DNA from: Straminergon stramineum
Taxonomy: Eukaryota; Streptophyta; Bryopsida; Hypnales; Calliergonaceae
Length of the DNA stretch: 64,000 nucleotides
Reading direction: 5' to 3'
Assembly: GCA_963920665.1 (NCBI GenBank)
Contig: OY987263.1
Coordinates: forward strand, 34,832,547-34,896,546
In this document: piece by piece, positions 24,500 to 37,150 of the stretch
Layout: every line of letters starts with the position of its first letter
Numbering within the stretch: the stretch's first letter is position 1
Notes under the pieces: generated by a model
What the model was told of the DNA's origin: nothing
Seen by the model: only the letters and a program-made list of their open reading frames with translations
Database searches by the model: none
Position numbers and translations under genes: made by a program

Positions 24500-27400
24500 A
24501 TGGCGGAAGAGAGGCCGAAGGTAAAGTCACTCAAGTTGAAGAAGGAATCCGGGGGGTCCGAGCTTTTGAAGTCGGCATTGAAAAGGCCTTCTTCCGAGGT
24601 GAAGGGTACTGCTGACAGGAAAGAGATAGGGAATTCGCTTTCGAAGGGGAAGGAGGTTCGGACCCCGGGTAGTACTACGAAGGAGCCCGTCAGGAGCAGC
24701 AGCTTTGGGAAAAACCTAGTGAAAGTCGCCAAGGAATTTGCGAAGAGCAATGAGGGGAAGGTGGCGAGCAAGGAGGGGAAGGTGTTGGTGAGACCGGAGC
24801 AGAGGGCGTCTGAGGCGAAGTCGCCAATCAAGGTGTCGAGCAAACCATTAACCAAGGTCAGTCACTGTTAATCTGCAGATTTTTTTCTTGGTACGGCATG
24901 TCTTTTTAGTGAAGCACGCCAAAAATTGTTCTTGCTCAATCAACAGTTTCAGTTTATGAGATTTTATTTGGTTGTGATCGAATAAATTAATTGCAGGTTG
25001 GGACGCCGCTGAAAGATTTGGTCAAGTCGCCAATCAAGAAGGACGGGAGAGTGTCGGTGAAAGATGAGGTGAAGTCGCCAATCAAGGTGCCGATCAAGAA
25101 GGAGGGGAGATTGTTGGTGAAGGATGAGGTGAAGTCGCCAATCAAGGTGTCGAGCAAGGAGGGGAAAGTGCTGACGAAAGAGAAAGGGAATGCCAATGGC
25201 AAGGAACAGGGAAAGAGCGTGAATGGGAAGGAACGGGGCGTTACCGTTGGCAAGGAGGTTGGGAAAATTAATGGAAAGAGTTCTAAGGTGAAAGATGAAG
25301 ACAGGGATTTGTACAGGGAGAAGGAGAAAGGAAAAAGTCCTGCTGCCAAGAGTCCTCTTTCGAAAACTCCAGTAAAGCCGGAGAGTGCATCGAAATCAAT
25401 AACCAAGGTTAGCCACTGTTGTGTGTAAAGTTTTCTTTGGACGGCATGTCGTTGGAAGGTGGTGGTGGATGCTATTTTGCGTCGGTTTTAAGCATTTAAG
25501 CAATATGTAGGAGTGTGATTTCTGGACGGTGTCTAGTGCTACGGAGAGTTCTCTTTGGGTAAGATGGCCAAATCTGTTGAGATCAAACAGATTTTTATCG
25601 TTATTTATGGATTTCTTGTGCAATCTCAATGTGGGAGGTTGTAGACCACCATTTAAGGGATAGTAACCAACCCTATTTCCGTTCAAGGATGAGTGGCCGT
25701 ATACTTACATAACCAATTCGTGCCTACTTCTCTTGCTAATTGAAGGCCAATCACGCGCATGATTAGTCAAGTTGCTTTTGGTCACAGGGGTCAGTCTATA
25801 GGGGATGGAATCAGGTCCCTAATGGTTTCTTGTATCCTCTACCTTATTGAAGCTCTTCTAAGTTTCTCCCTGTTCAAATTTCAGTTTTATACATGAGATC
25901 ATCTTTGGCTCTGGGGTTAATGTTTAAACGAATACTGCAGACTGGGGCATCGCCGATTGGGGGACAAGTCAGGAAGCAGATGATGAAGACTACAACCACT
26001 ACTATGACGGCCACCAAGACTGTGACGGAGCAGAAGAAGGAGAAGAAAGTGTTCGAGTTGCCAGGACAGAAGCATGATCCTCCGGAAGAGGTACATTGTT
26101 TACATCGTTTTACTCACCAGCCTATTTTTTTGGTTTTCCAGGGGTTTCAGTGGTTGTCTTTCGATTTCGAGCGCAGGCACTTCTGTTGCTGCTGCTTTGT
26201 CTCGAGAGATCCTCTAGAAATTATGGCAATCAGGATGAGCAGCTGGAATCTATCTTCTACCGAACGTTGTAGCAACAGTTATGCCTGGTCACTTTTGGGA
26301 AGTTATTTTGGACTTTAGAGGACCCAGAGGGGGAAAGCCAGCATACATTTAGGATTTTTTCGGAAGACCCCCGTAGATGAAGACCCCTGATCCTATCTTC
26401 GGGGTACCCTTTCAAGACCCTCATAAATCACTAACCCTGTATAGCAGAGTGAGTAGGGTTTGTGATCAAGTTGGAACAGCTGTGAAGCTGCTTTTGGGGG
26501 GCCTAGTAATTTTTTCACGAGAAAGAGATCCGTATTGCTTGATCTCATCGAATTTTGTTTTTTGTAAAGACACTAGGGCCTCTATGCCTTGGATCAGCGT
26601 TTCTATTTTGGTGTTACAGCCTACCACTATGACCACTCATATTCCTTTAAGCTGGAGGGAGTGCCATACAGTGGTCCTCAGTGCAGGCTGCATCGCCCAA
26701 AATAAAATCTCTGGTTTGAGTAGGACTCTGTTGCCTTCGAGAACCCATCGAATGCCGGATATGCATGGCGGGTTCTCTATGTTTCCCTTCTGGGTTTCAC
26801 GAATTGGAGTTGATATTGCACAAAAGTTGTGCGACTTACTACTGCTGTGGTTCATGCTATTCAAAATCGTGGATGTTGTCTTCATGCTGGTGCTGGTGCT
26901 GGTTCTTTGCAGAGAGATGCCTTGCGGATCTTTTACACTACTCTCCGGGAACAGATGCCTGAAAGCGAAATGGCAGAAATTTGGTGGGTTTTCATATTGT
27001 CTTCAATTTTGAATTTTGTAGCTATATGTCCGGCAGTTTTGCGTTTCTTATCCTTGTGAGGTTACTGGAGGACAAGAGCCAAATCTGTTGAGACCACAAA
27101 GTAAGAGTTTTGTATGAAATTTTTAATTGTTTTTTTTTGCTAAGAAGTCCAACCCAGTGTATTTTTAGATGCGGTGCAGTTGGTACCAAGGTCAGTATAG
27201 CAGTCGGGATCAGGTCCCTTCCCTTATTATATTTGTGAGTTTTTCTTTATCCATGTCTGCTTTGGGAATGTAGGTTGATGGAATATGGATTACTTCCTGC
27301 CAATGAGGCTCAAAAAGCGTTTCAGCACAAGCAGAAACGGACGCAATCTGCCAAGCAGGGAGGCCCTTCAAGCAAGGTTTCCACTCCTGTACGACTATCC

Positions 27401-27574
27401 AACGGATCCCCAGGAGTCAAGAAGTCTACTCCCGTTTCCAATGGCAAGGGAAATCAAGTTGTTAGGAGTGCCAATGACAAGGCCAAGAAAAAGAGACCCA
27501 GTAACTCAGACAGTGACAGTGATGACTTCCTTCAAAACGTTATGACCAAGAATAAGAAAAAGTTGAAGACCTAA
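24500..27574 (+). CDS. Lys-rich, low-complexity nuclear-type protein with a conserved C-terminal region, 5 exons
   Basis: Function unknown. Exons: 24500-24856, 24997-25407, 25941-26090, 26913-26983, 27274-27574; all GT-AG, phases consistent, 429 aa. Residues 1-260 are very rich in Lys, Ser, Glu and Gly, with repeats built on VKSPIK and EGK/EGR, so probably disordered and basic. A compact region follows: FELPGQKHDPPEE (exon 3), then LRIFYTTLREQMPESEMAEI W and LMEYGLLPANEA (exons 4-5), which I believe is a motif shared by plant nuclear proteins of unknown role. The C-terminal tail has basic stretches (KAKKKRP, KNKKKLK) fitting nuclear localisation and an acidic Ser/Asp run, DSDSDD. Exons 1 and 2 end alike (SxxLTK/SITK then the same intron start), which suggests exon duplication. 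The ATG at 24500 sits in GCCATGGCG, a strong context. Confidence 0.8.
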
Positions 27575-29456
27575 ATTTGGCCCTTCCCTTGAGAGATTTT
27601 TCCTTTTATCCTTTTTCCTTTTTCTCTTCTTCTTGGAGAGCATGATCATTCTGAAATCGATTATCCTGTTAGTGAGATTTTGACGTCAGCTTATAGAGGT
27701 TGATTAGGAGACCGGCACTTGTAATCCCAGGAAAAGCAACGCAGGAAGTGCCCATGAGATGCATTGGAGCCTATTGATCCACTGCGCGTTTTCCAGGAGG
27801 AGGATGCTAAAGCATTGTAAAGTGTATATTGAAAGCGAATCACCTGCAGGATTGTTGATTTGATGGTTGTAAGGTACTTGCACCTAATGTGAACACTGTA
27901 AAGCATTTAGTACTCTATTTTTATTTTTATTTTTTATAAAAACATTCCTGAACTTCAGGGCTAGGGTGAGTAGGGTCCCTTCGCTTCAGCTCCTTTCACT
28001 ATTGAAACTCTTTTTTCAATTTATTGAAACCTGACTAAAGAAATCTCAGGAATCTAGGAAAAAGATAGATCTTGCAAAGTAGCTTCGACCAAGAAAGTTA
28101 TGTCACTCTGTAGAGAGTTGGGATCTATATAGTCTAGGGTTAATAATAGGGCCTAGACCTCATATATGTCACAACATGGGCAATTTGGCATCCCAAATGA
28201 ACATTACAAATTGACAATAGAGTTAATTGTAAAGTGTGTGCATTGTGGGATGGGAGCAAGAGTTGGAGGAGTCGGAGTTTGGAAAAAGCACAAGATGAAA
28301 CTCCTTGGAGTACTAAAACCCAAATCTAATTGGATTTGGTGTTGTTTCTTAGTTTAACCTTCCTCTAACACTCGAATAATCGAAAGATGAACTTTATAAT
28401 TAACTCTAATGTGGAGTTCTGTATTACTATGATGATATTGTGTTTAGCATAACAATTTCATTAACCCCTACAAGTTTCAAAGTCTCCTTGGAGGAAAATT
28501 GGAAGTATAGATAGGTTTTTGTAATTTTATTTTGGTGTTTTTAGCAAAAGAATGTATAAGAATCATTTTCAATATTATAGAGTAATTTATAAAATTTTGC
28601 AAAAATAAAAGGTCAATAAAATTTAGGTTACTTGTATGGATAATCTTGTATTAGGATTGGTGTGTTTCATTTTCATCTTAGAACTAAAACAATTTAGTTT
28701 TTCCTTCCATCTTATAACTAGTTCACTATTTAATAGTTTTTTCATAGAATGAGAATCAAGTTCCTGTTTTTAGTTTCAAAATGTTCATAAATGTTCAGAT
28801 CAATTTTGCAACATTATTTTTTTTTAACTTTAAAATCTCTAATGTGACACACATATGCCTTGCATCATCTTGTATAACTTATCCCACTTCAATAATAGTT
28901 TGTAGAACTCAAACCTTCTTTACAAGTTAAGTATATCTACCTAGAATCTTAGGTCTCTATAAAATTTGTTTGGCTAGTTGAAATATTAGAGTAGCTCCTC
29001 TAAACTGAATATTCATCTCCTTGAAGCCTCCTAGTTTTTCTAAGTTTTCTTATTGTCTCTTAGAGGCTTGTATTTTTCTTTGAAGAAACTTCAAGACATA
29101 GCGATTGTAAATATTGAATGAATGATGGGGGAAACCTCAATCTTGCCAACACAAGTCTTGAATCATTGCTTCTAAGCTTTGTACCAAATTATTAAGAAAT
29201 ATTTTTTGATTTTTTATGTTATATATAGTACTCTTATTTTCTTAGATAGTTACGGGGCTTATTGGCCAATACTTGATAATTATTCAGCATGCTCATGGTC
29301 ATTCTTTTCTTGGTAGTAGTAATGTTTGTAGGCTAGTAGGTATTGTAGACTCTTTGTTCTTGTGTAATATTGAGATGTAGTATCCTTGATATATAATGTA
29401 AAATCTTTAAATGAAGATCATTAAAAAATTATTAATCTTTCATAATTAAATGCTAT
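27575..29456. other. 3' flank of the Lys-rich gene and AT-rich spacer
   Basis: The first 350 bp are likely 3' untranslated region, ending near the T/A-rich run at 27915-27940. Beyond that the DNA is AT-rich with no recognised gene; the open frame at 28166-28357 has no family resemblance. Confidence 0.4.
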
Positions 29457-29673
29457 CACTAGAAGAAATAGGTGTCTAAGTTGATGGATTTCTTTGGACA
29501 TCCAATGTAACAACCAATGTTTTTATGTCAACATTGACATCCAATATAACATATATTGTCATTGAAGATGTTTCATTGGATGTCATTATTGACAGAAGAA
29601 CACAAGTTGTTACATTGGGTGTTCAAAAAATTTGTCCATTTAGACATCCTAAAACATGGTTTTTTTTACAGTG
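29457..29673. mobile_element. CACTA-type MITE, 217 bp, flanked by TAT target duplication
   Basis: Left end CACTAGAAGAAATAGG; right end, in reverse complement, CACTGTAAAAAAAACC. The arms continue as long imperfect inverted repeats, sharing CCAATGTAACAA and GACATCCAAT. Directly repeated TAT lies at 29454-29456 and 29674-29676. CACTA termini with a 3-bp duplication are the hallmark of the CACTA/CMC superfamily; the element is non-coding. Confidence 0.8.
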
Positions 29674-31837
29674 TATTAGCTAAATGTTCAAATTTCCTAA
29701 AATTTCCTCTACACATGCTCATGGGTGCTTGCAAGAAACACTTGTCCTATTTTTTGTCCCCTTGCCCTTGGATGAGCGGTTTTTTTGTTTATAGCTTTTG
29801 CATCGTTTATCCTTTTGGCGTGAAATTTGGAGGAAAGGTATATGCAATAGTTTCAGACATTGTGTAATTTTTTCAATTTAAAAAAAATTAGTTTACTATT
29901 TTAGAACTGCCCTCAATTGGATGTCTGCCTTGGCCATTTAGGAGGTATTTAGTCCTATTTTTGACCCACAAATGCAAATTCGAAGCTACAAATTTGACAT
30001 GCTGGAGGTCTACTGAAATTACAAGGACCGATGATGAGTTTTCATGAAAATAGCAACATGTTAGTTGCACACATGGGTCAAAGTGCCCTTCCTTTGCATG
30101 AAGGCTACAAAGAGGGAAAAAATTTCCTACATTAATTTTTTGGTGCAATGTGAGTGCAATCTTCTCTAACAAAATGTTTTTATTATGGAATTTTTTGGAA
30201 TTATTAAAAATCAAAAGGTCCACAAACCTTTATTAAACTATTTTCTGCTCTAAGTGGCTTCTATAGTACCCCACAATAGTCTATAGTATTGCATAGTACA
30301 AAATTGACAGTTGAGATCCTTAGGTGCCTCGAATCAATGGTTTAGATTTGTTAGTAGACTACTAATAGACAATTTTGATAGTTCTACATAGTATTGCCAA
30401 TCCTAGGGCCAAAATTTGTATTCTTGAGCCAAAAACGTGAAGTGTTTCTTGCAATCACCCTCATGCAAATTCCATTACAAATTTAGACTTTCTAAAGCAA
30501 GATAAGATGATTAAATATGAAATTTTAAAATTTTATTTTATGCTTAGCATTGGGAATCAATTTGGGAGTCAATTGGTAGGTAAAAAATAGTTGCACAATT
30601 CTAGGGGTCAAATAAAGTTTATAAAATTTATACAATGATCTTGTTCTAAAAGCATCCAAAAAAATATTTATAAATGATTCCTATCATTATATTACTATGA
30701 TTTTTAATTAAATCTTACTAAAAATTAAAAATTAATCTCATTACATCTTTGCATGTGCTTTATGGACAAGTTTGCAAATTTCTAATAAATCACAACATAT
30801 TGCCATGATTGTTAAAATTCTCAAAAACAACAAGGGCAACACTTTCTTATGTACTCCATAGTAAACTAACACTTCTACTTGATATGTGCGTCTTCTGTAA
30901 ATGAAGTAGATCTTTGATGTGGTCCTCTTCAAACAAACTATTTGCCTTTGTCTTAAAGTTGTAGTAAAAAAATTTAACTATTCAATTAAACTTCTCCTTT
31001 ACTAATCAAAAACGCCCTCAAATTCATAGAACTTCTACGAATCAAGTTCATAGAAGTGGTCAAATCAATTAATCTAACCTTCACTAACACATATGTCCCA
31101 ACTCATCTTTGCAAAATACTAAAACCCTATCTTAGACAAACAAGATAAATAAATAAATAAATACATAAAGGGTTGTTCCTACTTGGTGTTTGCAAACACC
31201 ATGAGCTTCAAGATAAAACTTCTTCATTAAATGAAAAGAATTTTTTCCTTGGCAATTAAGGTTCAGAATCGTAGTGATAGTTTTTTACTGAGGCACAATT
31301 CCCACATGCTTAGTAACGTACTTATCGTGAAGGACCTCACGTACCCCAACATAGCCAATTACCGATTTTGATCCGATGGCCAAAAATAGTCTCAATTTCA
31401 AACTTTTAATGATTTTCAAAATAAATATATCACCATCACAAATCAATGGACAAGGAATTTTAGTGGGCATCCAAATATTAGGAGAGATTTCACTACAATT
31501 CAATGTCAGAACATATGCTCATAACCAAGGGGTGGAGAGATTGTTTTTGTAATGAAATTCATTATCCATCATGAATCTTCAAAGAATATGGGACAATTTG
31601 AAGATGAGAGCTTGACCACTCATTGTCAAAACGTAGGAATTGTGTGCAATGTAGAACTTCAAACCTCATGTAGGCATAATAGAATAACTTTTTTCAAGAA
31701 ACTTTGAACTAAGAAAAGTTGGTAAATCAAATTAACTTTTATCTCCCGAACTTTTTTCGAGATTCTAAGCTTCCAATCAAAAGTTTGGGACAAAATTCAA
31801 AGAGGTGTTGGAACAAACTTCTAAAGTTTCATTGCAT
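29674..31837. other. AT-rich spacer with diverged repeat related to 46700-47290
   Basis: The phrase (A/G)GTGTTTCTTGCAAT(C/G)ACCC at about 30437 recurs near 47250, and the preceding 200 bp look distantly alike (repeated CATAGTA and AGTAC words). A small (AATA)n tract is at 31145-31165. No gene is supported. Confidence 0.35.
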
Positions 31838-32475
31838 ATTAACCCCTCAATGCCCAAGGCCTTTTTTGAGCTTCTTGAAACTTGCTCTAAATTGAACTAA
31901 AAGCCAACATTTTGATAAGTTCTATCAATTTTTTAAAATTGTAACCATACAAATCCAAACCAAACACGTTAAGTTTCAAATGGGAAAAGAAAAGTTAACA
32001 ATATTACTTATGAATTGAAAGATTGTAATGTTTCATCATGAGGGTGTTCAATTAAACTATGAAACCAATTTGAAGTCTTTTGATCCTCTTTTCACATGTC
32101 AAATCTAAAAAATTGGTCACCAAAAAAATTATGATTGAAGATTAAAGGACAAAACATGCATAACCCCAATCAATTTCCCGCTTTTCAAAATCTATTATTT
32201 AATTTTTTTAAACGAATTTTTCATGTGATTTTTTTTGGAAGATCTAGTGTCTTTGATTCTAGAAAATCAAGATTTGCAATGGATACTCTTGCACAAAATC
32301 TTGAATAGAAAATTCATAATGATTCATTTTCATAATTTTATTTTTGATGCTAAAACTAAACTTCTGAAATAATTTCAAAATAAAAAATACAAAAAATAGG
32401 AACTTGGTTAGTTTTTTTTTAATTCAAAGTTTTGTTGACAAGAGAATTCGGTACCTCAAGCATTTTAAGGATTAA
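31838..32475 (+). mobile_element. AT-rich TTAA-type repeat, family 2, copy B
   Basis: It begins TTAACCCCTCAATGCCCAAGG and ends GCATTTTAAGGATTAA. It is the inverted relative of 19524-20408 without the nested 230-bp unit. Shared landmarks include GCCAACATTTTGATAAG and TTTTGTTGACAA. Non-coding. Confidence 0.65.
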
Positions 32476-32504
32476 AGTAGGTATCTCCTTGACCGCCACT
32501 TCTT

Positions 32505-32740
32505 GCTACTCTACCCAATTACTATTATTATTAGAAGAGTCAAATTTTCATAATTTCTTCTTGGCAAGTGAAAGGAGCTTCCAACACACCAAAGAATGCA
32601 ACATTTGAATGTTGTATGCAAAAGTCATGATGGGCCAAAGCTTTTTTTGATAGATATTATAGAATTGTTCTTCCACATAGGTACATATTGATTTTGAAGA
32701 TGTACACTAAGTGATGATGGTCTTGGGTTAGTGGTGCATA
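32505..32740 (+). repeat. Dispersed repeat, copy 1 of 2 (partner at 63115-63345)
   Basis: It shares GGCAAGTGAAAGGAG, TTCCAACA, CAAAGAATG, TATGCAAAAG, CCACATAGGTA and ATATTGATTTT with the later copy, in the same orientation. Non-coding and not assigned to a superfamily. Confidence 0.65.
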
Positions 32741-32785
32741 TAGGGTATTTAGGTTATAATTGCATACCATAATGAGAAAAAACAC

Positions 32786-32848
32786 ACACATTTGGGACAC
32801 CCCAAATGTGTTGGGTGCCATTAATTTACAGTAAGCTTACTGTGAATT
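32786..32848. repeat. Two adjacent palindromes
   Basis: ACACATTTGGG pairs with CCAAATGTGT around a short loop, and 14 bp later ACAGTAAGCTTACTGT (32828-32843) is a perfect 16-bp palindrome that extends to about 26 bp with one mismatch. Confidence 0.65.
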
Positions 32849-34031
32849 GATTTTGCAATATCTTTGAACCATTTTTTTCATTTTCATGTTGGGACCACAC
32901 TACACTAAAAAAGAATATGTAGTGTCATCCATACCTAGCTATTTACTGAAGGTTGTAATTTTCTACAGAAGATGAATATTTTTACCAAGAATGTAGATAT
33001 TAATACAATTCAAAGAGAAAAATTCCTATAAACATAGTTGGCAAAAGTATTTTTCAAAGGGAAAAATTTATATCATTTTAAAATCAATTTGTCTTCATGA
33101 CAATGAATACAATTATTAGTGTAGTAAAAGAGAGAACACAATTTTTGAAAAAAATTATTCAAATTGAAGCAAGAAGCCCATTGTGGATTGTTTGGTCATC
33201 GTATATAGATATAGTTATTTGATTCATATTTTTTTATATGCACGAGAATGAAAAATTGGGATTAATTTGACACGCATTTCAATCTACTCATTTTTTGAAA
33301 AAATTGATACATTATAGGGTGGTCAAAGTAAAAACATATAGCATCCCATTGTGGGCCAGAGAGAGGGACTATTCTTGTCTTTGGGGATTCTAATGTGTCT
33401 CTTACTTTCCTAACATAGTTCCAATGGAAATCCAAAAGCACCCTTGGTAGAATGAAACAAAGAATGAGCCTTTAGCCATGTGTAGTGTGCTCATTGAAAT
33501 TCATGAAATGGTGACTATCTAATCCAACTCTAAAACTTTGAGTCCCAATTGTACACTCAATGCACAAAAAAATTACATTAGAATACAACAAAATTGAATT
33601 TGATCTAAACATAGTGCTTTGGATTGAACTCCAATTTCAATAGCAGATCTACTTACTTCAGTCAATCTACTAAGCTAGTTCAAGGGGAAGTCAGGCTACA
33701 CACATGACATGTGTCAAGGAGAAGTTGTTTCTCTTCAATGTTGTTATTCACGCTACACTATTGTAATAATGAAATTTAGTGTTTTTAACACTTATTTCAA
33801 ACGTTGAATGTCAATATGAGCAACAATTATCAACTATATTTTACTAGAGAAAACATAATTATTAGCAAGATAGGACAACTTGCACTAAATTGGGGAGAAA
33901 AGCATGTTGAAGTGGAAGTAGAGAACTTTGACCCCACTAATATAGAGGTTAGTATTCACTTCTAAAGTTCATCCCAATAGAACACCAATAATTAGTAATT
34001 GGGTCTCTTTCAAAAACAAAAACAAATAGAT
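32849..34031. other. AT-rich spacer, nothing recognised
   Basis: No exon-like segment or clear repeat boundary was seen. Confidence 0.35.
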
Positions 34032-34161
34032 CACTAGTAGAAACATCAGTGACATAGACTTCCAAAACATGTCCCTAAACACCTAAATCTAGTGAAGTTG
34101 GTCATGTGAGTCCTCTCATAGGGCTTTAGAGTAGTCTATATGACCCATATTTCTACTATTG
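34032..34161. mobile_element. CACTA-type MITE, 130 bp, flanked by GAT target duplication
   Basis: Left end CACTAGTAGAAACATC; right end, in reverse complement, CAATAGTAGAAATATG. The arms stay complementary through CATATAGACTAC/CATAGACTTC. GAT is directly repeated at 34029-34031 and 34162-34164. Non-coding. Confidence 0.75.
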
Positions 34162-36510
34162 GATAAAAGGCTATCCATAAATCAAGATAACATAGATTGC
34201 ATATTAATCCCTAAATTTTTTTTTATGTTCAAAAATTGAATTGAGAATTTTAGAAAAAATATTTGAAAAACAACAACTTTGATTTTCATCCTATAAATAT
34301 TTGTTTGTATAGAAGTAGGAGCTAGACCCGGGTACGCAACTTTTGTATTATATACAAGGGTCATCGGCATTAAAACAACTTAGAGGATGGCTTTTGTTAA
34401 AATTATATCAAATTAAAAAGACCAAAAAGCTAGGTGAAGACCAAATTAAACGAAAATTAAATGTAGAAAATGTTGGATTGCATACATTTTAGAAAAAAAC
34501 TTACAATATATATGAAGAATTGAAACACCTATGCTTAGTTTCTAAACATATATACAAAGAAGTTGGGTCTAGTTAAAATTAAATTTTTATTAGAAAGCCC
34601 CCAAAGTTGCCTAGTTTAGCCTATGATACATGTATTAAAAAAACTCATATAATTAGGTTTTTAATGCTATTATTGTCTTCAAAAATATTTGTTTCATGTA
34701 CATAAGTATATTTTTGGATTCCTTGTTAAAAGGGCTACAAGATTATTCTACATTAAAACAAATTACATCCCTTAAGATTGGATTAAAATGCATTATAAGT
34801 GATTATAATTAGGGCCATATAATATGGAAGTTGCATACCCGGGGAGCTAGATAGAAATATAAACTAATTGGTTGATGATTCTCAAATGGAATTAAAAGAT
34901 ATTAATCCCAATGGTGGGATTGTTCTAGCAAAAAACAACCATGTGGAACGTTTTTTGAATTTATTTGAAAATTGAGTTAAACAATGAATTGCATAAGTAT
35001 TTTTTGGAAAAAGATGTTCTAATTTTCCCCAAAATTATGAATCTTTTCATCACTTTCTCATCACTAGTTCAAGTAGAATGAGTTAAATCTTTCCATATGT
35101 ACTAAAATATTTTCTCTTAGAACCAAAATAAAAATATATGTATTTTGAATTTTTGAATTTTTTTGTGCTCTTCGTGATGAACTCTATATTGAGCTTAGCA
35201 TCGCATAACTTTTGCTCCCATGCACCAATTGAAACAAAAATTATGTCCACATAAAGCTAATGTATTTTTCTATCTTCAAAAAACCTAATTAGAAATTGAG
35301 ATAATACAACTCTATCCGAACTCTCATTTATCTCTCAAAGAGAGGCAAAAGGTCCTTCTAGGATTAAATAATTATTCAACAAAGAATGTTGGATTTGCCT
35401 TCCAAGTATTGTAATTTATTCTTTGGTCCCTCTCCTTTGCTTGAAGGTTAAAACTATAAAATACTCTTACTTTCGTCTTCTTTGTATTCTTATTTTCTAA
35501 TAGAATTTTCTTCTTGTCACTTCCATCTAAAAGAATAAATAAATAAGTAAAAATCTTATTCCAAATCACAATTTTCATTAACCTTAAAATACTAGACAAT
35601 ACGAAAGTGACTAATGGATGACTTTCTACATCATTGTAAAAATGAAGAATGCACCTATTGGTTTATAAATTTGATCGTTTTTGACAAAGTACCTTGTTCA
35701 TAAGTCTCCTCAATCTAGGATTAAAGATTTTGAAGAAGTGTAATTTGTGGATGAAATAATGAAAAGTATTTCACTTCTTATTGCACAAAGTTAAAGAAAA
35801 TGTTTCTTCCAACCCCTCTTTAAATTTTGTCCCTAACTTTCGATTGGAGGATTTGAATCTCAAACAGATTTTTGGAGATGAAAGTTAACTTGATTTTCCA
35901 ACTTTTCTCAATTCAAAGTTTCTTGGAAAAAGTTATTCTATTATCTCTAAACAAGGTCTGAAGTTCTACATTGAACACAATTTCTGCATTTGACTTAATT
36001 AGGTATGAACAGTTGAGCATCTACTAATCCTAATTTACATATCCCACATGGATTTTCTTACTTCCCATCACCCCACTTGTATAAAGAGATTACCTATACA
36101 ACCTTCTACACTCACTTCACTAGAGCCTAACAATTCTTTTGGAGGTGAGCCGAAAAATATTGAACCTCTTGATTCCTACTTGGATCCCCCCTAATTTCGG
36201 CATTGGACTACCATTGTTCTTATGTAATGGACTCTTGACCCAACATATAGATAAGAGCGGCCATCAACAAATGGAATTTTCCTTTCCATAAGATTTTAAA
36301 GTTGTTATTACAAATCACTATTGTTGTGGTCAATCATCAATACAAAGATGTTAAATTGTCATGGTAGCACTCTCAAGTCAATGCCACCTCAACTACCAAG
36401 TAGGTTCGACAGATAGTAGAGCACTCAAGTGGGAACACACAATAATTTACGGCTGATTTAATGCCATCATAACACCAAGTGGGAACATACCTTAAGATTA
36501 TAGGAAAGGG
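34162..36510. other. AT-rich spacer with a diverged family 1 fragment
   Basis: From about 34870 to 35230 the order of phrases (CCAATGGTG, GAAAATTGAGTTAAA, CTTTCCATATGTA, TTTTGAATTTTT) follows the plus-strand family 1 repeat but with strong divergence. Elsewhere nothing is recognised. Confidence 0.35.
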
Positions 36511-36640
36511 ATCTTAACCCCTAAAGGACCAATTAGCTTTTTTTGGCAACATAAGTTTTCTGATCAACCATTTACAAATATATTTTTCATTTTTTTTCTT
36601 TGAAATTTTCACACAGCATGTCGACAAGGAATAGCTTGCT
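36511..36640 (-). mobile_element. Truncated family 1 repeat
   Basis: It starts TTAACCCCTAAAGGACCAA and continues with TTTTTTTGGCAACATA and TTCTTTGAAATTTTCACACA, matching one end of family 1 in inverted orientation, then the similarity stops near 36620. Only about 130 bp remain. Confidence 0.6.
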
Positions 36641-37150
36641 GCGCATTTGGATAAATGAGGATAACAATCAAAGACTATTGTGATTTACTATGAGATAAGT
36701 ACTGTAGGGATAAAGAAATAGGTACGAGAGAGGCTCTGTCACTAAAGCAATGCTTCATATTTGAGGCAGCACAGGCAGCCAGCACCTGTTCCACCGGGTC
36801 CAGTCCACATGGCATGAATAATAAATAAAATCTCTTCCTTCCCCAAATTTGGGTTAACTTGCTTCTAAGGAATAGTGCCCAGAGGAAAATCAATCGGTTC
36901 TTCATTTGTCATCTTTCATGTCACGTAGGATGCACAAACCATGCCCAAATGAAAAACAGGTCTCCTCATCTTTCTTGTTGGGTCCCTAGTGTGGTACCCA
37001 GTTGCTCTAACAGACCACGTCATGCTTCCATTTCATTGATTTCCTCAAGTTTTCCTGTACTGTACAGTGGTAAGCCTCTCAGAGAAATCTAGGAATCTGG
37101 GTTCGAAGTCTAAATTCGGAATAATACCTGTCCCTTTTTGTGCAGAGCGT
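36641..37150 (-). other. ZW10 3' flank
   Basis: This is moderately GC-rich non-repeat DNA directly downstream of the ZW10 stop codon, and it probably contains its 3' untranslated region. A 76-codon frame on the minus strand (36675-36905) has no family resemblance. Confidence 0.4.

Noticed and set aside
26377..27012. 211-codon open frame on the plus strand
   Set aside because: It overlaps an intron and exon 4 of the Lys-rich gene in another frame, and the sequence has no family resemblance. The splice-consistent exon explains the real coding here.
24500..27574. Assignment as an SPT2-type histone chaperone
   Set aside because: The Lys-rich composition and C-terminal basic tail first suggested it, but I could not find the SPT2 signature, so the function is left open.
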